Assembly (NCBI GenBank): GCA_018993155.1
Contig: JAGKSX010000041.1
Location: forward strand, 1-64,000
DNA: 64,000 nucleotides
From: Hydrogenophaga sp.
Lineage (GTDB): Bacteria > Pseudomonadota > Gammaproteobacteria > Burkholderiales > Burkholderiaceae_C
Direction of reading: 5' to 3'
Shown here one piece after another: positions 35,320-45,277 of this stretch. Each line of letters begins with the position of its first letter. Positions within the stretch are counted from its first letter, which is position 1. The translations under genes were made by a program, and so were the position numbers. The notes beneath the pieces were generated by a model. It was not told the origin of the DNA and made no database searches. It saw only the letters and a program-made list of their open reading frames with translations.

Positions 35320-36117
35320 ATGACAACACAGAACATCCTTGCCGCAGCCGAAGCGCTGCACCGGGCACGCACCGAGCGCGCGCCCATCGCCCCGATCTCG
35401 ACGACGTTCGGCGTGGTCAGTGCCGAAGACGCTTATGCCGTCGCGTCACTGAACACGCAGCGCTGCCTGGCGGCGGGCGCGCGCGTGGTCGGCCTGAAGG
35501 TTGGCCTCACTTCGAAGGCTGTGCAGCAGCAACTGGGCGTGAGCCAGCCGGACTTCGGCGTGCTGCTGGACGACATGGCCTACCTGAACGGCGACACCCT
35601 GCCGGCGGGCCGGTTAATGCAGCCCAAGGTGGAGGCCGAAGTGGCCTTCGTGGTGGGGCGGGAGCTGCGCGGCGAGCGCCCTTCCTGGGGCGAATTCCTG
35701 GCGTCCCTGGCCTACGCGCTGCCGGCGCTGGAGGTCGTCGACAGCGCGATCGCCGACTGGAAGATTTCCCTGGTGGACACGGTGGCGGACAACGCCTCGT
35801 GCGGGGTGTTCGTGCTCGGGGACCAACCCGTGGCCTTGGGTGGCATCTCCCTGCGCGACATCGGCATGCAACTGTCGAAGAACGGCCAGGTCGCGTCCAT
35901 CGGCACGGGCGCGGCCTGCCTGGGGCATCCGCTGCGCGCGGCCTACTGGCTCGCCTGCACCATGGCCGAACGGGGCGAGACGCTGGCCGAAGGTTCCATC
36001 ATCCTGTCCGGCGCCTTGGGTCCCATGGTGCCGGTCGGCTCGGGCGATCTGGTGCATGCGGACCTGGGCGCCCTGGGGTCGGTGTCCTGCCAGTTTGCAG
36101 CGGAGGCCCGGCGATGA
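35320..36117 (+). CDS. mhpD: 2-keto-4-pentenoate hydratase family protein (MhpD-like)
   Basis: A 265-residue hydratase of the FAH-like MhpD/HpcG family. It converts 2-hydroxypenta-2,4-dienoate to 4-hydroxy-2-oxovalerate. Features: [29 protein letters not shown], the metal-ligand region [30 protein letters not shown] and SNGQ-like [20 protein letters not shown]. It is followed by MhpF and MhpE in the order known from meta-cleavage operons, and its stop overlaps mhpF as ATGA. Confidence 0.9.
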   Translation: MTTQNILAAAEALHRARTERAPIAPISTTFGVVSAEDAYAVASLNTQRCLAAGARVVGLKVGLTSKAVQQQLGVSQPDFGVLLDDMAYLNGDTLPAGRLMQPKVEAEVAFVVGRELRGERPSWGEFLASLAYALPALEVVDSAIADWKISLVDTVADNASCGVFVLGDQPVALGGISLRDIGMQLSKNGQVASIGTGAACLGHPLRAAYWLACTMAERGETLAEGSIILSGALGPMVPVGSGDLVHADLGALGSVSCQFAAEARR

Positions 36118-37043
36118 CGCGCAAGATGAAGGCGGCCATCATCGGCAGCGGCAACATCGGCACCGACCTGATGATCAAGATCCTGCGCCACGGCGAGGCG
36201 ATCGAGATGGGCGCCATGGTCGGCATCGATCCTGCCTCCGACGGTCTGTCGCGTGCCGCCCGCATGGGCGTGGCGACCACGCACGACGGCGTCGAAGGCC
36301 TGACCCGCATGCCCGAGTTCGCCGACATCGACGTCGTCTTCGACGCCACCAGCGCCTCGGCCCATGTGAAGAACGATGCCTTCCTGCGCGGGATCAAGCC
36401 GGGCATTCGCGTGATCGACCTTACGCCTGCGGCCATCGGCCCGTATTGCATTCCGGTCGTCAACGGTGACGCCCACCTCGATGCGCTCAATGTCAACATG
36501 GTCACCTGTGGCGGCCAGGCCACCATTCCGATGGTGGCGGCCGTCGCGCGCGTGGCCCGGGTGCACTACGCCGAGATCGTTGCCAGCATCTCCAGCAAGA
36601 GCGCCGGCCCCGGCACGCGCGCCAACATCGACGAGTTCACCGAGACCACCTCCAAGGCGATCGAGGTGGTCGGTGGCGCGGCCAAGGGCAAGGCCATCAT
36701 CGTGCTCAACCCGGCCGAGCCACCGCTGATCATGCGCGACACGGTCTACACGCTCAGCGAACAGGCCGACGAGGCGGCCATCACCGAGTCCGTCGAGCGC
36801 ATGGCCGCGGCCGTGCAGGCCTACGTGCCGGGCTACCGCCTGAAGCAGAAGGTGCAGTTCGACCGCGTGAAGGGCCTGCGCATTCCCGGCGTGGGCGAGG
36901 GGCTCGAAGGCCTGAAGACCTCCATCTTCCTGGAGGTGGAGGGCGCCGCGCACTACCTGCCGGCCTACGCCGGCAACCTCGACATCATGACCAGCGCCGC
37001 GCTGCGCACCGCCGAAACCCTGGCCCGCAAGGTGCTCGCATGA
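36114..37043 (+). CDS. mhpF: Acetaldehyde dehydrogenase (acylating), MhpF/DmpF family
   Basis: A 309-residue CoA-acylating acetaldehyde dehydrogenase. The Rossmann motif [12 protein letters not shown] is at residue 9 and the catalytic Cys132 lies in [33 protein letters not shown] is strongly conserved. It forms a channelling complex with the aldolase MhpE, oxidising acetaldehyde to acetyl-CoA with NAD+. ATGA overlaps join it to mhpD and mhpE. The length is normal. Confidence 0.95.
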   Translation: MTRKMKAAIIGSGNIGTDLMIKILRHGEAIEMGAMVGIDPASDGLSRAARMGVATTHDGVEGLTRMPEFADIDVVFDATSASAHVKNDAFLRGIKPGIRVIDLTPAAIGPYCIPVVNGDAHLDALNVNMVTCGGQATIPMVAAVARVARVHYAEIVASISSKSAGPGTRANIDEFTETTSKAIEVVGGAAKGKAIIVLNPAEPPLIMRDTVYTLSEQADEAAITESVERMAAAVQAYVPGYRLKQKVQFDRVKGLRIPGVGEGLEGLKTSIFLEVEGAAHYLPAYAGNLDIMTSAALRTAETLARKVLA

Positions 37044-38071
37044 ACCCCAGCCAAAAGATCTACATCTCCGACGTGACGCTGCGCGACGGCAGCCACGCCA
37101 TCCGCCACCAATACAGCGTGGCGCAGGCCCGGCAAATCGCCCAGGCGCTGGACGAGGCCCAAGTGGATTCGATCGAAGTCGCGCACGGCGACGGCCTGCA
37201 GGGCGGCAGCTTCAACTACGGCTTCGGCGCGCACACCGACCTGGAGTGGATCGAGGCCGTGGCCAGTGTGGTCAAGCACGCGAAGATCGCCACCTTGCTG
37301 CTGCCCGGCATCGGCACCGTGCACGACCTGAAGGCGGCCTACGACGCGGGCGCGCGCATCGTGCGAGTGGCCACGCACTGCACCGAGGCCGACGTCAGCA
37401 GGCAGCACATCGAATATGCCCGCCACCTCGGTATGGAAGCGGTCGGCTTTCTGATGATGAGCCACATGCAGACGCCGCAGGGCTTGGCGCAGCAGGCCAG
37501 GCTGATGGAGAGCTACGGCGCGACCTGCTGCTACGTGGTGGACTCCGGTGGCGCCTTGGGCATGAACGACGTGCGCGACCGCTTCCGCGCGTTCAAGGAC
37601 ACCTTGAAGCCCGAAACCCAGACCGGCATGCACGCGCACCACAACCTGAGCCTGGGCGTGGCCAACAGCATCGTGGCGGTGGAGGAGGGCTGCGACCGTG
37701 TCGATGCCAGCCTGGCCGGCATGGGGGCGGGCGCGGGCAACGCGCCGCTGGAGGTGTTCGTCGCCGCCGCAGAGCGCCTGGGCTGGCACCACGGCACCGA
37801 CCTGTACAAGCTGATGGACGCGGCCGACGACATCGTGCGCCCGCTGCAGGACCGCCCGGTGCGGGTGGACCGCGAAACGCTCGCGCTGGGCTACGCCGGC
37901 GTGTACAGCAGCTTCCTGCGGCACTCGGAAACGGCGGCCGCGAAGTACGGCCTGAAGACGGTGGACATCCTGGTCGAGCTCGGCCGTCGCCGCATGGTCG
38001 GGGGGCAGGAAGACATGATCGTCGACGTGGCGCTGGACCTGCTGAAACAAGGGCAGGCGGCAGCCGCCTGA
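37040..38071 (+). CDS. mhpE: 4-hydroxy-2-oxovalerate aldolase, MhpE/DmpG family
   Basis: A 343-residue DRE-TIM aldolase. [13 protein letters not shown] is the N-terminal metal-binding motif, [41 protein letters not shown] is diagnostic, and the communication domain is at the C-terminus. It splits 4-hydroxy-2-oxovalerate into pyruvate and acetaldehyde, which is passed to MhpF. It ends the operon and is followed by a strong intrinsic terminator at 38093. Confidence 0.95.
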   Translation: MNPSQKIYISDVTLRDGSHAIRHQYSVAQARQIAQALDEAQVDSIEVAHGDGLQGGSFNYGFGAHTDLEWIEAVASVVKHAKIATLLLPGIGTVHDLKAAYDAGARIVRVATHCTEADVSRQHIEYARHLGMEAVGFLMMSHMQTPQGLAQQARLMESYGATCCYVVDSGGALGMNDVRDRFRAFKDTLKPETQTGMHAHHNLSLGVANSIVAVEEGCDRVDASLAGMGAGAGNAPLEVFVAAAERLGWHHGTDLYKLMDAADDIVRPLQDRPVRVDRETLALGYAGVYSSFLRHSETAAAKYGLKTVDILVELGRRRMVGGQEDMIVDVALDLLKQGQAAAA

Positions 38072-38092
38072 TCCCAGAGGGGCGCGCATCGA

Positions 38093-38117
38093 GGGGGCCG
38101 TCAGGCCCCCTTTTTTT
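38093..38117 (+). terminator. Rho-independent terminator after mhpE
   Basis: A perfect 7-bp stem GGGGGCC / GGCCCCC with loop GTCA is followed by seven T residues. It separates the Mhp operon from the HyuAB operon. Confidence 0.9.
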
Positions 38118-38151
38118 CGCCCACGCCCAAGGCCTCGGGAAAACCCTGACA

Positions 38152-38173
38152 GATAAACATCTAAACGTTCTAT
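38152..38173. promoter_or_regulatory. Operator-like site, copy 2 (candidate UTRA GntR site)
   Basis: Contains GATAAACATCTAAACGTT. It matches the site at 33547 in 15 of 18 core positions. It lies 94 bases upstream of the hyuA-like start, so the two operons are probably co-regulated. Confidence 0.6.
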
Positions 38174-38266
38174 TGTCTATCCTTTTGATCTGTTCAAATA
38201 CGCATCGCGAATTCATTCACTGACCCCTGCCGCGCCACCCCGCGGCCCATCTGGAGAAACCATTCC

Positions 38267-40360
38267 GTGAACTACATCGGGACCGACATCGGCGGCACCT
38301 TCACCGACCTTGTCTACCTTTCTGACGAAGGCGACGTGCGCATCTTCAAGGCGCTGACCACCCCGGACGACCGCACGCAAGGCGTCATCGACGCCATGCG
38401 GCTCGCGGCCGAGGCCGACGGCATCAGCCTGGACCAGCTGATCGAGCAGCTCGGCTACTTCGCCCATGGGACGACGGCCGCGACCAACGCCTTCATCGAG
38501 CGCAAGGGCGCGCGCACCGGCCTGCTGGCCACCCGGGGCTTCGAGGACACCCTGCGCATCCAGCGCGCGATGGGCGGCTGGATCGGCCTGCCTTCGCACG
38601 AGATCTCCCACTTCTCCAAGCGCCACGTCCCCACGCCCATCATCCCGAGCGACCTCATCGAGGGCATCGTGGAGCGCGTCGACTACAAGGGCGGCGTGAT
38701 CGTGGCGCTCGACGAGGCGGCGGCCCGCCAGTCGATCCGCGCGCTGATCGCCAAGGGCGTGGAGGCGATCGCGATCAGCTTGCTCTGGTCCTTCCGCAAT
38801 CCCGCGCACGAGCAGCGCCTGGTGGCCCTGGTGGAAGAAGAGGCCCCGGGCATGTTCGTCACCGCGTCCTCCAGCCTGGTGCCCATCATCGGCGAGTACG
38901 AGCGCACCTCGACGACGGCGATCAACGCCTACCTGGGCCCGGTGATCCACCGCTACATCAACGGCCTCGAAGCCTCGATCCGCAAGTTCGGCTTCAACGG
39001 CCCGATCTCCATCATGGAGTCCGGCGGCGGCGTGCTGCCCGCCTCGGAGGCCGCGTTCCAAGCCGCCAACCTCATGACCTCGGGCCCGGCCGGTGGCGTG
39101 CTCGCGTCGCAGAAGCTCGGCGAACTGCTGGGCTACCCCAACGTGCTGACGGCCGACATGGGCGGCACCAGCTTCGACGTGGGCCTGATCGTGAACGGGC
39201 AGCCGCTGCTGGAAACCGTGCGCGAGGTCGGGCGCTTCCACGTGGCGCTGCCTTCGATCAAGGTCACGGCCATCGGCGCTGGCGGCGGCTCGATCGCGCG
39301 GGTGGTCGACGGCCACCTGCATGTCGGCCCCGAGAGCGCGGGCTCGACCCCGGGGCCGGCCTGCTACGGCCGCGGCGGCGTGGAGCCCACCATCACCGAC
39401 GCGGACGTGGTGCTGGGCATCATCGACGCGAAGTACTTCCTGGGTGGCCGCATGAAGCTGGACGTGGCTGCCGCGCATGAGGCGGTGCGCAAGCACGTCG
39501 CCGAGCCGCTGGGGCTGACGGTGGCGCAGGCCGCGGCCGGCATCCGCGAAGTGGCCAACAACCAGATGGCCGACCTGCTGCGCCGCGTGACCCTGCGCGC
39601 CGGCTACGACCCGCGCGATTTCGTGCTCATGGCCTATGGCGGCGCGGGCGCCACGCACGCGCACCAGTACGCCGAGGTCGCCGGTATCGGCACGGTGGTG
39701 GTTCCGAGCACGGGCCCGGCGCACTCCGCCTTCGGCACTGTCACGGGCGACCGCCACCGCTCCTTCTCCCTGGCCATCGGGCAACACGCGCCGGCGCGCT
39801 TCAAGAAGGCCTCAGACCACGTGGACCCTGCCGTGCTCAACCGGGGCTTCGACCAGATCGAAACCCGCGCGAGAGACGCGCTCGGCGAAGGTGTGTCCAT
39901 CCACCGCTACATCGGCATGCGCTTTCGCCAGCAGGTGCACGAGATCGGCATCCCGGCCCCGGCCGGCGTGCTGCAGGCCAAGGACGTCGACGCGCTGGTC
40001 GACACCTTCGAGGCCGAGTACGAGCGCATCTACGGCAAGAACACCGCGCTGCGCATCTCGGGCGTGGAATTCACCGTGGTGCGCGTCGAAGCCACCTCGC
40101 CGGTCATCCGCCCGACGCCGCGCCACGTGGACGGGACGGGCCGCTCCAACAAGCCCTGTGGCCGGCGCCAGGTGTACTTCTTCGGCACCGACTTCGTGGA
40201 CGCCGACATCTACCGCAGCGAGGACGTGGGCCCCGGCCACGCGATCGCTGGCCCCGCCATCGTCGAGCGGCCGGACACCACCATCGTCGTCGGCCCGGGC
40301 CAGGTCGCCGAGATGGAGCCCTACGGCAATTTCCTGATCCGCATTCAACCCAGCCACTGA
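38267..40360 (+). CDS. Hydantoinase/oxoprolinase family protein, subunit A (HyuA-like)
   Basis: A 697-residue ATP-dependent enzyme subunit. The N-terminus DIGGTFTDLVYLSDEGDV is the phosphate-binding site of this family. The central part has GTTAATNAFIERKGARTGLLATRGF and STTAINAYLGPVI, and the second ATP-site region reads ADMGGTSFDVGLI. Relatives include N-methylhydantoinase A, oxoprolinase and the beta subunits of acetone/acetophenone carboxylases. The start is GTG, with CTGGAGA ten bases upstream. It pairs with the B subunit 13 bases downstream. Whether it opens a ring or carboxylates a ketone cannot be decided here, though the zinc-ribbon on its partner favours the carboxylase group. Confidence 0.88.
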   Translation: MNYIGTDIGGTFTDLVYLSDEGDVRIFKALTTPDDRTQGVIDAMRLAAEADGISLDQLIEQLGYFAHGTTAATNAFIERKGARTGLLATRGFEDTLRIQRAMGGWIGLPSHEISHFSKRHVPTPIIPSDLIEGIVERVDYKGGVIVALDEAAARQSIRALIAKGVEAIAISLLWSFRNPAHEQRLVALVEEEAPGMFVTASSSLVPIIGEYERTSTTAINAYLGPVIHRYINGLEASIRKFGFNGPISIMESGGGVLPASEAAFQAANLMTSGPAGGVLASQKLGELLGYPNVLTADMGGTSFDVGLIVNGQPLLETVREVGRFHVALPSIKVTAIGAGGGSIARVVDGHLHVGPESAGSTPGPACYGRGGVEPTITDADVVLGIIDAKYFLGGRMKLDVAAAHEAVRKHVAEPLGLTVAQAAAGIREVANNQMADLLRRVTLRAGYDPRDFVLMAYGGAGATHAHQYAEVAGIGTVVVPSTGPAHSAFGTVTGDRHRSFSLAIGQHAPARFKKASDHVDPAVLNRGFDQIETRARDALGEGVSIHRYIGMRFRQQVHEIGIPAPAGVLQAKDVDALVDTFEAEYERIYGKNTALRISGVEFTVVRVEATSPVIRPTPRHVDGTGRSNKPCGRRQVYFFGTDFVDADIYRSEDVGPGHAIAGPAIVERPDTTIVVGPGQVAEMEPYGNFLIRIQPSH

Positions 40361-40373
40361 AGCGAGAGGCACC

Positions 40374-42563
40374 ATGAGCAACGTATTCGAGTACCAAAAG
40401 AAAGACGTCGACGCCGTCACCTTCGAGGTGATCCGCCACCGACTCCTGTCGATCACCGACGAACAGGCGAGCACGCTGGCCTCCGTGTCGGGCTCAGCCC
40501 TCGTGAACGAGGCAACCGACTTCAACACCGGCCTCTACCGCGCGTTTGGCGAGGTCGTCACCATGGGCAAGACGGTGACCTTCCACGCCGCCTCGCTCTC
40601 GCTGATGGTCAAGCACGTCATCGAAGACTGCGAACAGACCGTGGGCATCCACGAGGGCGACATGTTCATCGTGAACCACCCGCACAAGGGCGCGCTGCAC
40701 TGCCCGGACATCGGGATCCTGGCCCCGATCTTCGTGGAGGGCCGCCGCATCGGCTGGACCGGGGCTTGCGCCCACCAGCTGGACGTGGGCGGCATGGTGC
40801 CCGGCAGCTTCGCCTCCATGGCCAAGGACATTCGCCAGGAAGGCATGCTGATCCCGCCGGTGAAACTGGTGGACCGGGGCGAGCTGCGCAGCGATGTGCT
40901 GAACTTCATCACCGGCATGTCGCGCCTGCCGACCAACATCAGCCTGGACCTCAAAGGCCTGATGGCAGCCAACCACATCGGCATCAAGAGCCTGCTCGAC
41001 ACCGTGCGCAAGTACGGCGTGGAAACCGTGCTTACCGTGATGGACGGCATGATGGACCTCTCCGAATCGAAGATGCGCAAGCGCCTGCTCGAGTTGCCCG
41101 ATGGGGTCTTCCGCGCGCAGGCCTTCCTGGACCACGACGGCTTCGAGAACAAGATCTACAAGATCCACGTCGAACTGCGCAAGCAGGGCGAGAAGATCGT
41201 CTTCGACTACACCGGCTCGGACGCCCAGGCGCCCGGTTTCGTGAACGCCACGCGCACCGGCCTGCTGGCCGGCATCTACGCGGGCATCCTGCCCATCATC
41301 GCCTACGACCTGCCCTGGAACGACGGCCTGCTGCGCCCGCTGGAGGTGCTGTCCACCGAGGGCTCCATCGTCTCCTGCAAGTTCCCGGCGCCCTGCAGCC
41401 AGGGCCCGCTGGGCGCGATGTGGCTGATCGAGGTCACGACCACTGAAGTGATGTCCAAGCTGATGGCCAGCCACCCGGATTACCTTCGCGAAGCCCAGGC
41501 CGCACCGGCCAGCGGCCCGGACCTGTTCCACATCCACGGGCAGAACCAGTACGGCGAGCCCGCGACGGCGCCCATCCTCGAAGTGATGCTCTCCGGCGGC
41601 GGCGCCTATGCGCACCGCGACGGCATCAGCGTCTCGGGGCAACGCAACATCACGGCCGGCAAGGCCCCCAACGTGGAGGCCACCGAGCTGAAGCTGCCGG
41701 TGCTCTACCTGTACCGCCGCATCATCACCGACAGTTCCGGCGCGGGCGCCTCGGTCGGCGGCCAGGCGGCCGGCGCGGCCTTCGTGCTGCACGGGGTCGA
41801 CGAGGTCGAGTCGCTGGTGGCCTGCCATGGCTACGAGTCGCCCACCTCGCGCGGCCTCTTCGGTGGTTATCCCAGCGGCTGCAACCACCGCCGGCTGCTG
41901 CGGCATTCGAACATCCGCGCGCTGATGCAGGACGGCATCTTCCCGGACCGCCTGGACGGCATCGAGGGCGACGAGACCGTGTTCACCGCCAAGCCACCGG
42001 AGTTCCCTTTCGAGCGCAACGACGTCTACGAGTGCAACCCCACCGCTGGTGGAGGCTGGGGCGACCCGCTGCGCCGCGAGCCGGCGCGGGTGGCCGACGA
42101 TGTGGCCCAGGGCGTGTTCTCCGAGGCGGTGGCCAAGACCATCTTCGGCGTGGTGGTGACGGACGGGCGCCTCGACGCGGCGGCGACCGAAGAGCGACGT
42201 CGCCACATCCGCGCGTCGCGTCTGCAGTGGACGGCGGCGCGCGCGCTGCCCGGCAAACTCCGCTTCGACAAGCGCGACGGCGTCAAAGCCATCGTCGGCG
42301 ACGTGGCCCGTTTGCAGCGCGGGGCCGACGGTGCCTACTTCGTCTGCGAAGCCTGCGACACGGCGGTCGCGCCGGCGGGCGAGAACTGGAAGGACTACGC
42401 GCGCCAGCACGTGGCGCAGCCCGCCGACCTGGGCCCGCGCGTGAAGGTGCACCAGGACCTCGAAGTGGTGGAGCACGCCTGCCCGCATTGCGCGCAACTG
42501 CTCGACGTGGAAGTGCGCCGCAAAGGGGAAGCCTGCCTGTTCGACATCGAGGTGGCCGCATGA
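40374..42563 (+). CDS. Hydantoinase B/oxoprolinase family protein with C-terminal zinc-ribbon extension
   Basis: A 729-residue B subunit, longer than the usual 550-600. Residues 1-600 are HyuB (FEVIRHRLLSITDEQASTL, MFIVNHPHKGALHCPDIGIL, DYTGSDAQAPGFVNAT, GGGWGDPLRREP near the end). The last 130 residues add a small domain with two Cys pairs, FVCEACDTAV and EHACPHCAQLLDVEV, a rubredoxin-like zinc ribbon resembling the gamma subunit of acetone carboxylase. Such a fusion suggests a two-gene version of a three-subunit carboxylase. ATGA overlap leads into the dienelactone hydrolase gene. Confidence 0.85.
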   Translation: MSNVFEYQKKDVDAVTFEVIRHRLLSITDEQASTLASVSGSALVNEATDFNTGLYRAFGEVVTMGKTVTFHAASLSLMVKHVIEDCEQTVGIHEGDMFIVNHPHKGALHCPDIGILAPIFVEGRRIGWTGACAHQLDVGGMVPGSFASMAKDIRQEGMLIPPVKLVDRGELRSDVLNFITGMSRLPTNISLDLKGLMAANHIGIKSLLDTVRKYGVETVLTVMDGMMDLSESKMRKRLLELPDGVFRAQAFLDHDGFENKIYKIHVELRKQGEKIVFDYTGSDAQAPGFVNATRTGLLAGIYAGILPIIAYDLPWNDGLLRPLEVLSTEGSIVSCKFPAPCSQGPLGAMWLIEVTTTEVMSKLMASHPDYLREAQAAPASGPDLFHIHGQNQYGEPATAPILEVMLSGGGAYAHRDGISVSGQRNITAGKAPNVEATELKLPVLYLYRRIITDSSGAGASVGGQAAGAAFVLHGVDEVESLVACHGYESPTSRGLFGGYPSGCNHRRLLRHSNIRALMQDGIFPDRLDGIEGDETVFTAKPPEFPFERNDVYECNPTAGGGWGDPLRREPARVADDVAQGVFSEAVAKTIFGVVVTDGRLDAAATEERRRHIRASRLQWTAARALPGKLRFDKRDGVKAIVGDVARLQRGADGAYFVCEACDTAVAPAGENWKDYARQHVAQPADLGPRVKVHQDLEVVEHACPHCAQLLDVEVRRKGEACLFDIEVAA

Positions 42564-43309
42564 ACGCGCGCTGGATCACGTTCCCGAGCGGCGCGGACCA
42601 GGTCCGCGCCTACCTCGCCGAGCCCCCGGGCACCGAGGTCGTGGGGGCCATCGTCTGCGCGCCCGAAAACCTGGGCGTGACCGAGCACCGGCAGGCCGAG
42701 ACGCGGCGCCTGGCCGCCGAGGGCTTCATCGTGCTGACGGTGGACCCGTACAGCCGCATCGGCGGCCGCCCGCCGCAGGACCACACCACAGCGGAAGAGC
42801 GCCGCAGCAAGGCCTTCATCGCGGCCAGGGACGAGACGGTGGTGCCCGATTGCCAGGCCGCGCTCGCGTGGCTGCGAACCCAGCCCCGGGTGGACCCGAA
42901 GGCGATCGGTGCCGTCGGCTACTGCCTGGGCGGGGGCACGGTGCTCGCCTGGGCGGCCCAGACCCGGGACCTGGCCTGTTCGGTCGTGCTCTACGCGCTG
43001 CCGGTCATCCCGGCCGCGTACACGCCGGATGGCCAGGCCCGTTCGCGCATCGGGCTGGCACCCAAGATCGCCGCGCCCATGCAGCTGCACTTCGGCGAGG
43101 CGGACGAGGCGATCCCGCTGGACCAGGCGCAGGCCTTGAAGGCCGCGCTGGAAGCCCAGGCCCCGGTGCCTGTTGACTTCCACCTGTACCCGGGCGCGCG
43201 CCACGCCTACATGGACGACACGCTGGACCGTTACTCACCCGAAGCGGCGAAGCTGACCTACGGGCGCATGGTCGCCTTCTTCCGGGGACATCTGGAGGCA
43301 CCGAAATGA
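42560..43309 (+). CDS. Dienelactone hydrolase family protein
   Basis: A 249-residue alpha/beta hydrolase with the dienelactone-hydrolase Cys-His-Asp triad: nucleophile Cys122 in VGYCLGGGT, Asp in GEADEAIP (about 171) and His in GARHAYMDD (about 201). It would hydrolyse a lactone or enol-ester intermediate. ATGA overlaps couple it to the HyuB gene and to LigB. Its place in a ring-cleavage operon without an obvious lactone-forming enzyme means the substrate is uncertain. Confidence 0.87.
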   Translation: MNARWITFPSGADQVRAYLAEPPGTEVVGAIVCAPENLGVTEHRQAETRRLAAEGFIVLTVDPYSRIGGRPPQDHTTAEERRSKAFIAARDETVVPDCQAALAWLRTQPRVDPKAIGAVGYCLGGGTVLAWAAQTRDLACSVVLYALPVIPAAYTPDGQARSRIGLAPKIAAPMQLHFGEADEAIPLDQAQALKAALEAQAPVPVDFHLYPGARHAYMDDTLDRYSPEAAKLTYGRMVAFFRGHLEAPK

Positions 43310-44133
43310 CCGCCTCCATCGTGTGGGGCGGCGTCTGCTCGCACACCGGGGCGATGATGCGCGCGCCCAAGGCGGGCGATGGCGAGGGCGAGCGCGTCGG
43401 ACGCGTGTTCGCGGCCTTCGACGAACTGGCCGAGTCGCTGCACCGCTCCGGCGCCCAGGTGCTGGTGACGGTCGCGACCGACCACTTCCTCACCTTCGAC
43501 TACGCCAACCTGCCGGTGTTCTCCCTCGGCACCGGCACGAAGTTCCGCGGCCACGGGGAGTTCGGTGTGCCGCAGCGGGACTTCGATGGCATCGACGGGC
43601 TGGGCGAGGCCGTTCACGCCTCGCTGGTGCAGGGCGGCTTCGATGTGGCCAGCGCCCGGGGCATGCCGCTGGACCACGCCTTCGCCTGCCCCCTGCAGCT
43701 GATGTTCAAGCGCCTTTCGATGCCGGTGCTCCCCCTCTACGTGAACTGCACCGTGTCACCGCTGCCCACCCACCAGCGATGCCTTGAACTGGGCAAGGCG
43801 CTTGGCCAGGCCCTGCGCGCGCAGCGCGTGGTGGAGCGCGTCGCGATCGTGGGCACGGGCGGCATCAGCCACTGGGTGGGCACGCCGCAGACCGGCACGA
43901 TCAACGAGGCCTTCGACCGGCAGTTCCTCGACGACTTCACGCAGGGGCGTTTCGAGGCCATCGCGCGCTGGGACTCGGACGAGGTCATCCGCACGGCCGG
44001 CAACGGCGCGGCGGAGATCCGCAACTGGCTGGTCGCGGCCGGGGCCTTCGGCGCGCGCGCGGCAAGGTCCTTGGCCTACGAACCGGTCCGGGCCTGGAGC
44101 ACGGGCATCGGCGTGCTGGAGATGCAGGCATGA
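43306..44133 (+). CDS. Class III extradiol dioxygenase, catalytic subunit (LigB family)
   Basis: A 275-residue LigB-type Fe(II) dioxygenase. Metal-ligand regions: VCSHTGAMM at the N-terminus, TVATDHFLTFDYANLP, and GTGGISHWVGTPQ. It cleaves a catechol- or aminophenol-like ring next to the hydroxyl groups. ATGA overlap with the downstream LigA-like gene shows a split two-subunit enzyme, unlike the fused version at 13368. The product would go to the alpha/beta hydrolase and then to MhpD/F/E. Confidence 0.87.
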   Translation: MTASIVWGGVCSHTGAMMRAPKAGDGEGERVGRVFAAFDELAESLHRSGAQVLVTVATDHFLTFDYANLPVFSLGTGTKFRGHGEFGVPQRDFDGIDGLGEAVHASLVQGGFDVASARGMPLDHAFACPLQLMFKRLSMPVLPLYVNCTVSPLPTHQRCLELGKALGQALRAQRVVERVAIVGTGGISHWVGTPQTGTINEAFDRQFLDDFTQGRFEAIARWDSDEVIRTAGNGAAEIRNWLVAAGAFGARAARSLAYEPVRAWSTGIGVLEMQA

Positions 44134-44384
44134 ACCGGCACGCGCTCGAACGCTTCCTGTTCGATTTCGACAAGAGCGCCGCGCTGCAGAGCGCGCTGCG
44201 CGACAACCCCGAAGCCACGTTCCAGGGCTACGAACTCACGGCGGAAGAAAAGGCCGCGATCTTCGCCAAGGACGTCGCCACCCTCTACCAGTGGGGCGTC
44301 CACCCACTGCTGGTCCGCAACTTCGCTGGCACCGTGGGCGTGCGCTACGTGGCCGAGTACGCCAGGCGTGGGCTGAAACCGTAA
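44130..44384 (+). CDS. LigA-like small subunit of extradiol dioxygenase
   Basis: An 84-residue protein of the protocatechuate 4,5-dioxygenase alpha-subunit fold. It contains LERFLFDFDKSAALQSALRDNP, the motif ELTAEEKAAIFAKDVATLYQWGVHPLL and VRYVAEYARRG. The small subunit caps the active site of LigB. Coupled by ATGA to ligB, 22 bases before the hydrolase gene. Confidence 0.87.
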   Translation: MNRHALERFLFDFDKSAALQSALRDNPEATFQGYELTAEEKAAIFAKDVATLYQWGVHPLLVRNFAGTVGVRYVAEYARRGLKP

Positions 44385-44406
44385 ACCCATAGAAAGGAAT
44401 CCCTTC

Positions 44407-45270
44407 ATGAACTCCAACCCAGTGCGTTCCCGTTGGGTCGTCGCCCAGGGCGTGCGAACCCATTACGCCGAAGCCGGCGACGGCGAGCACAAGGTGCTCG
44501 CCCTGCACGGCGGCGGAGCCGGCTCTTCCGGCGCCTCCGGCATGGGCCCGGTGCTGCCCCTGCTTGGCAACGATTTCCATGTGCTGGCGCCCGACTCGAT
44601 CGGCGGCTTCGGCCTGACCGACGTGCACGCGCCCACGCCCTATGGCCTGATCAGCCGGGCCCGGCACACCGCCGACTTCATCGACGCGCTGGCGATCGAC
44701 CGCTGCAGCCTCATCGGCAATTCGCAGGGGGCCTGGGCCGGGGTCTATTACGCGATGCTGCACCCCGACCGCGTGAAGAAACTGGTCATCGTCTCCTCAC
44801 TCACCATCGCCGGGTCCATGGGCATCAAGCAGGCGCCCAACGCCGCGATGAAAGCCCTCATGGGCTACGACGGCACGCGCGAAGGCATGAAGGCGCTGCT
44901 GGAGGCGCTCATCATCGACACGTCGCGCATCACGGACAAGCTGATCGATGACCGCCAGGCCGCCGCCACCCGGCCGGGCGCGCTGGACGCCTTCCGTCGC
45001 ATGGCCGCGGGCATCGAGCACGTGCGCAACGACCCGGTGCTGTCGCTGCAGACCCAATGGCAGCGCGCCCTGCCCATCCTCACCGAGCGCATCCCGACCC
45101 TGATCCTCTGGGGCAAGGCCGACACCTTCGCGCTGCCCGAGACGGGCCAGGCCCTGGCGGACCTGCTGCCCGCCGCGCGCATCGAATGGGTGGAGGGCGC
45201 CGGCCACCAGGTGCAGACCGACGCGCCCGATGCCTCGGCCCGGCTCATCAGGGACTTTCTGCATGGATAG
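44407..45270 (+). CDS. Alpha/beta hydrolase, meta-cleavage product hydrolase-like (MhpC/BphD family)
   Basis: A 287-residue serine hydrolase. LHGGGAGSSGASGMGPVLPLL is the oxyanion region of the C-C hydrolases, Ser106 lies in GNSQGAW, the Asp in WGKADTFALPE and the His in GAGHQVQTDAP. These enzymes cleave the C-C bond of a 2-hydroxy-6-oxo-dienoate produced by extradiol cleavage, giving 2-hydroxypentadienoate for MhpD. This links the HyuAB/LigAB operon with the Mhp operon. AAAGGA precedes the ATG. Confidence 0.88.
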   Translation: MNSNPVRSRWVVAQGVRTHYAEAGDGEHKVLALHGGGAGSSGASGMGPVLPLLGNDFHVLAPDSIGGFGLTDVHAPTPYGLISRARHTADFIDALAIDRCSLIGNSQGAWAGVYYAMLHPDRVKKLVIVSSLTIAGSMGIKQAPNAAMKALMGYDGTREGMKALLEALIIDTSRITDKLIDDRQAAATRPGALDAFRRMAAGIEHVRNDPVLSLQTQWQRALPILTERIPTLILWGKADTFALPETGQALADLLPAARIEWVEGAGHQVQTDAPDASARLIRDFLHG

Positions 45271-45277
45271 GACCACC

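Noticed and set aside
40494-42497. A 667-codon antisense frame opposite the HyuB-like gene
   Set aside because: Shadow of a GC-rich gene: the composition mirrors the sense codons, and HyuB motifs are clear on the plus strand.
38267-42563. Calling the HyuAB pair a hydantoin utilisation enzyme
   Set aside because: No hydantoin racemase, carbamoylase or permease is nearby, and the zinc-ribbon tail points to another branch of the family.
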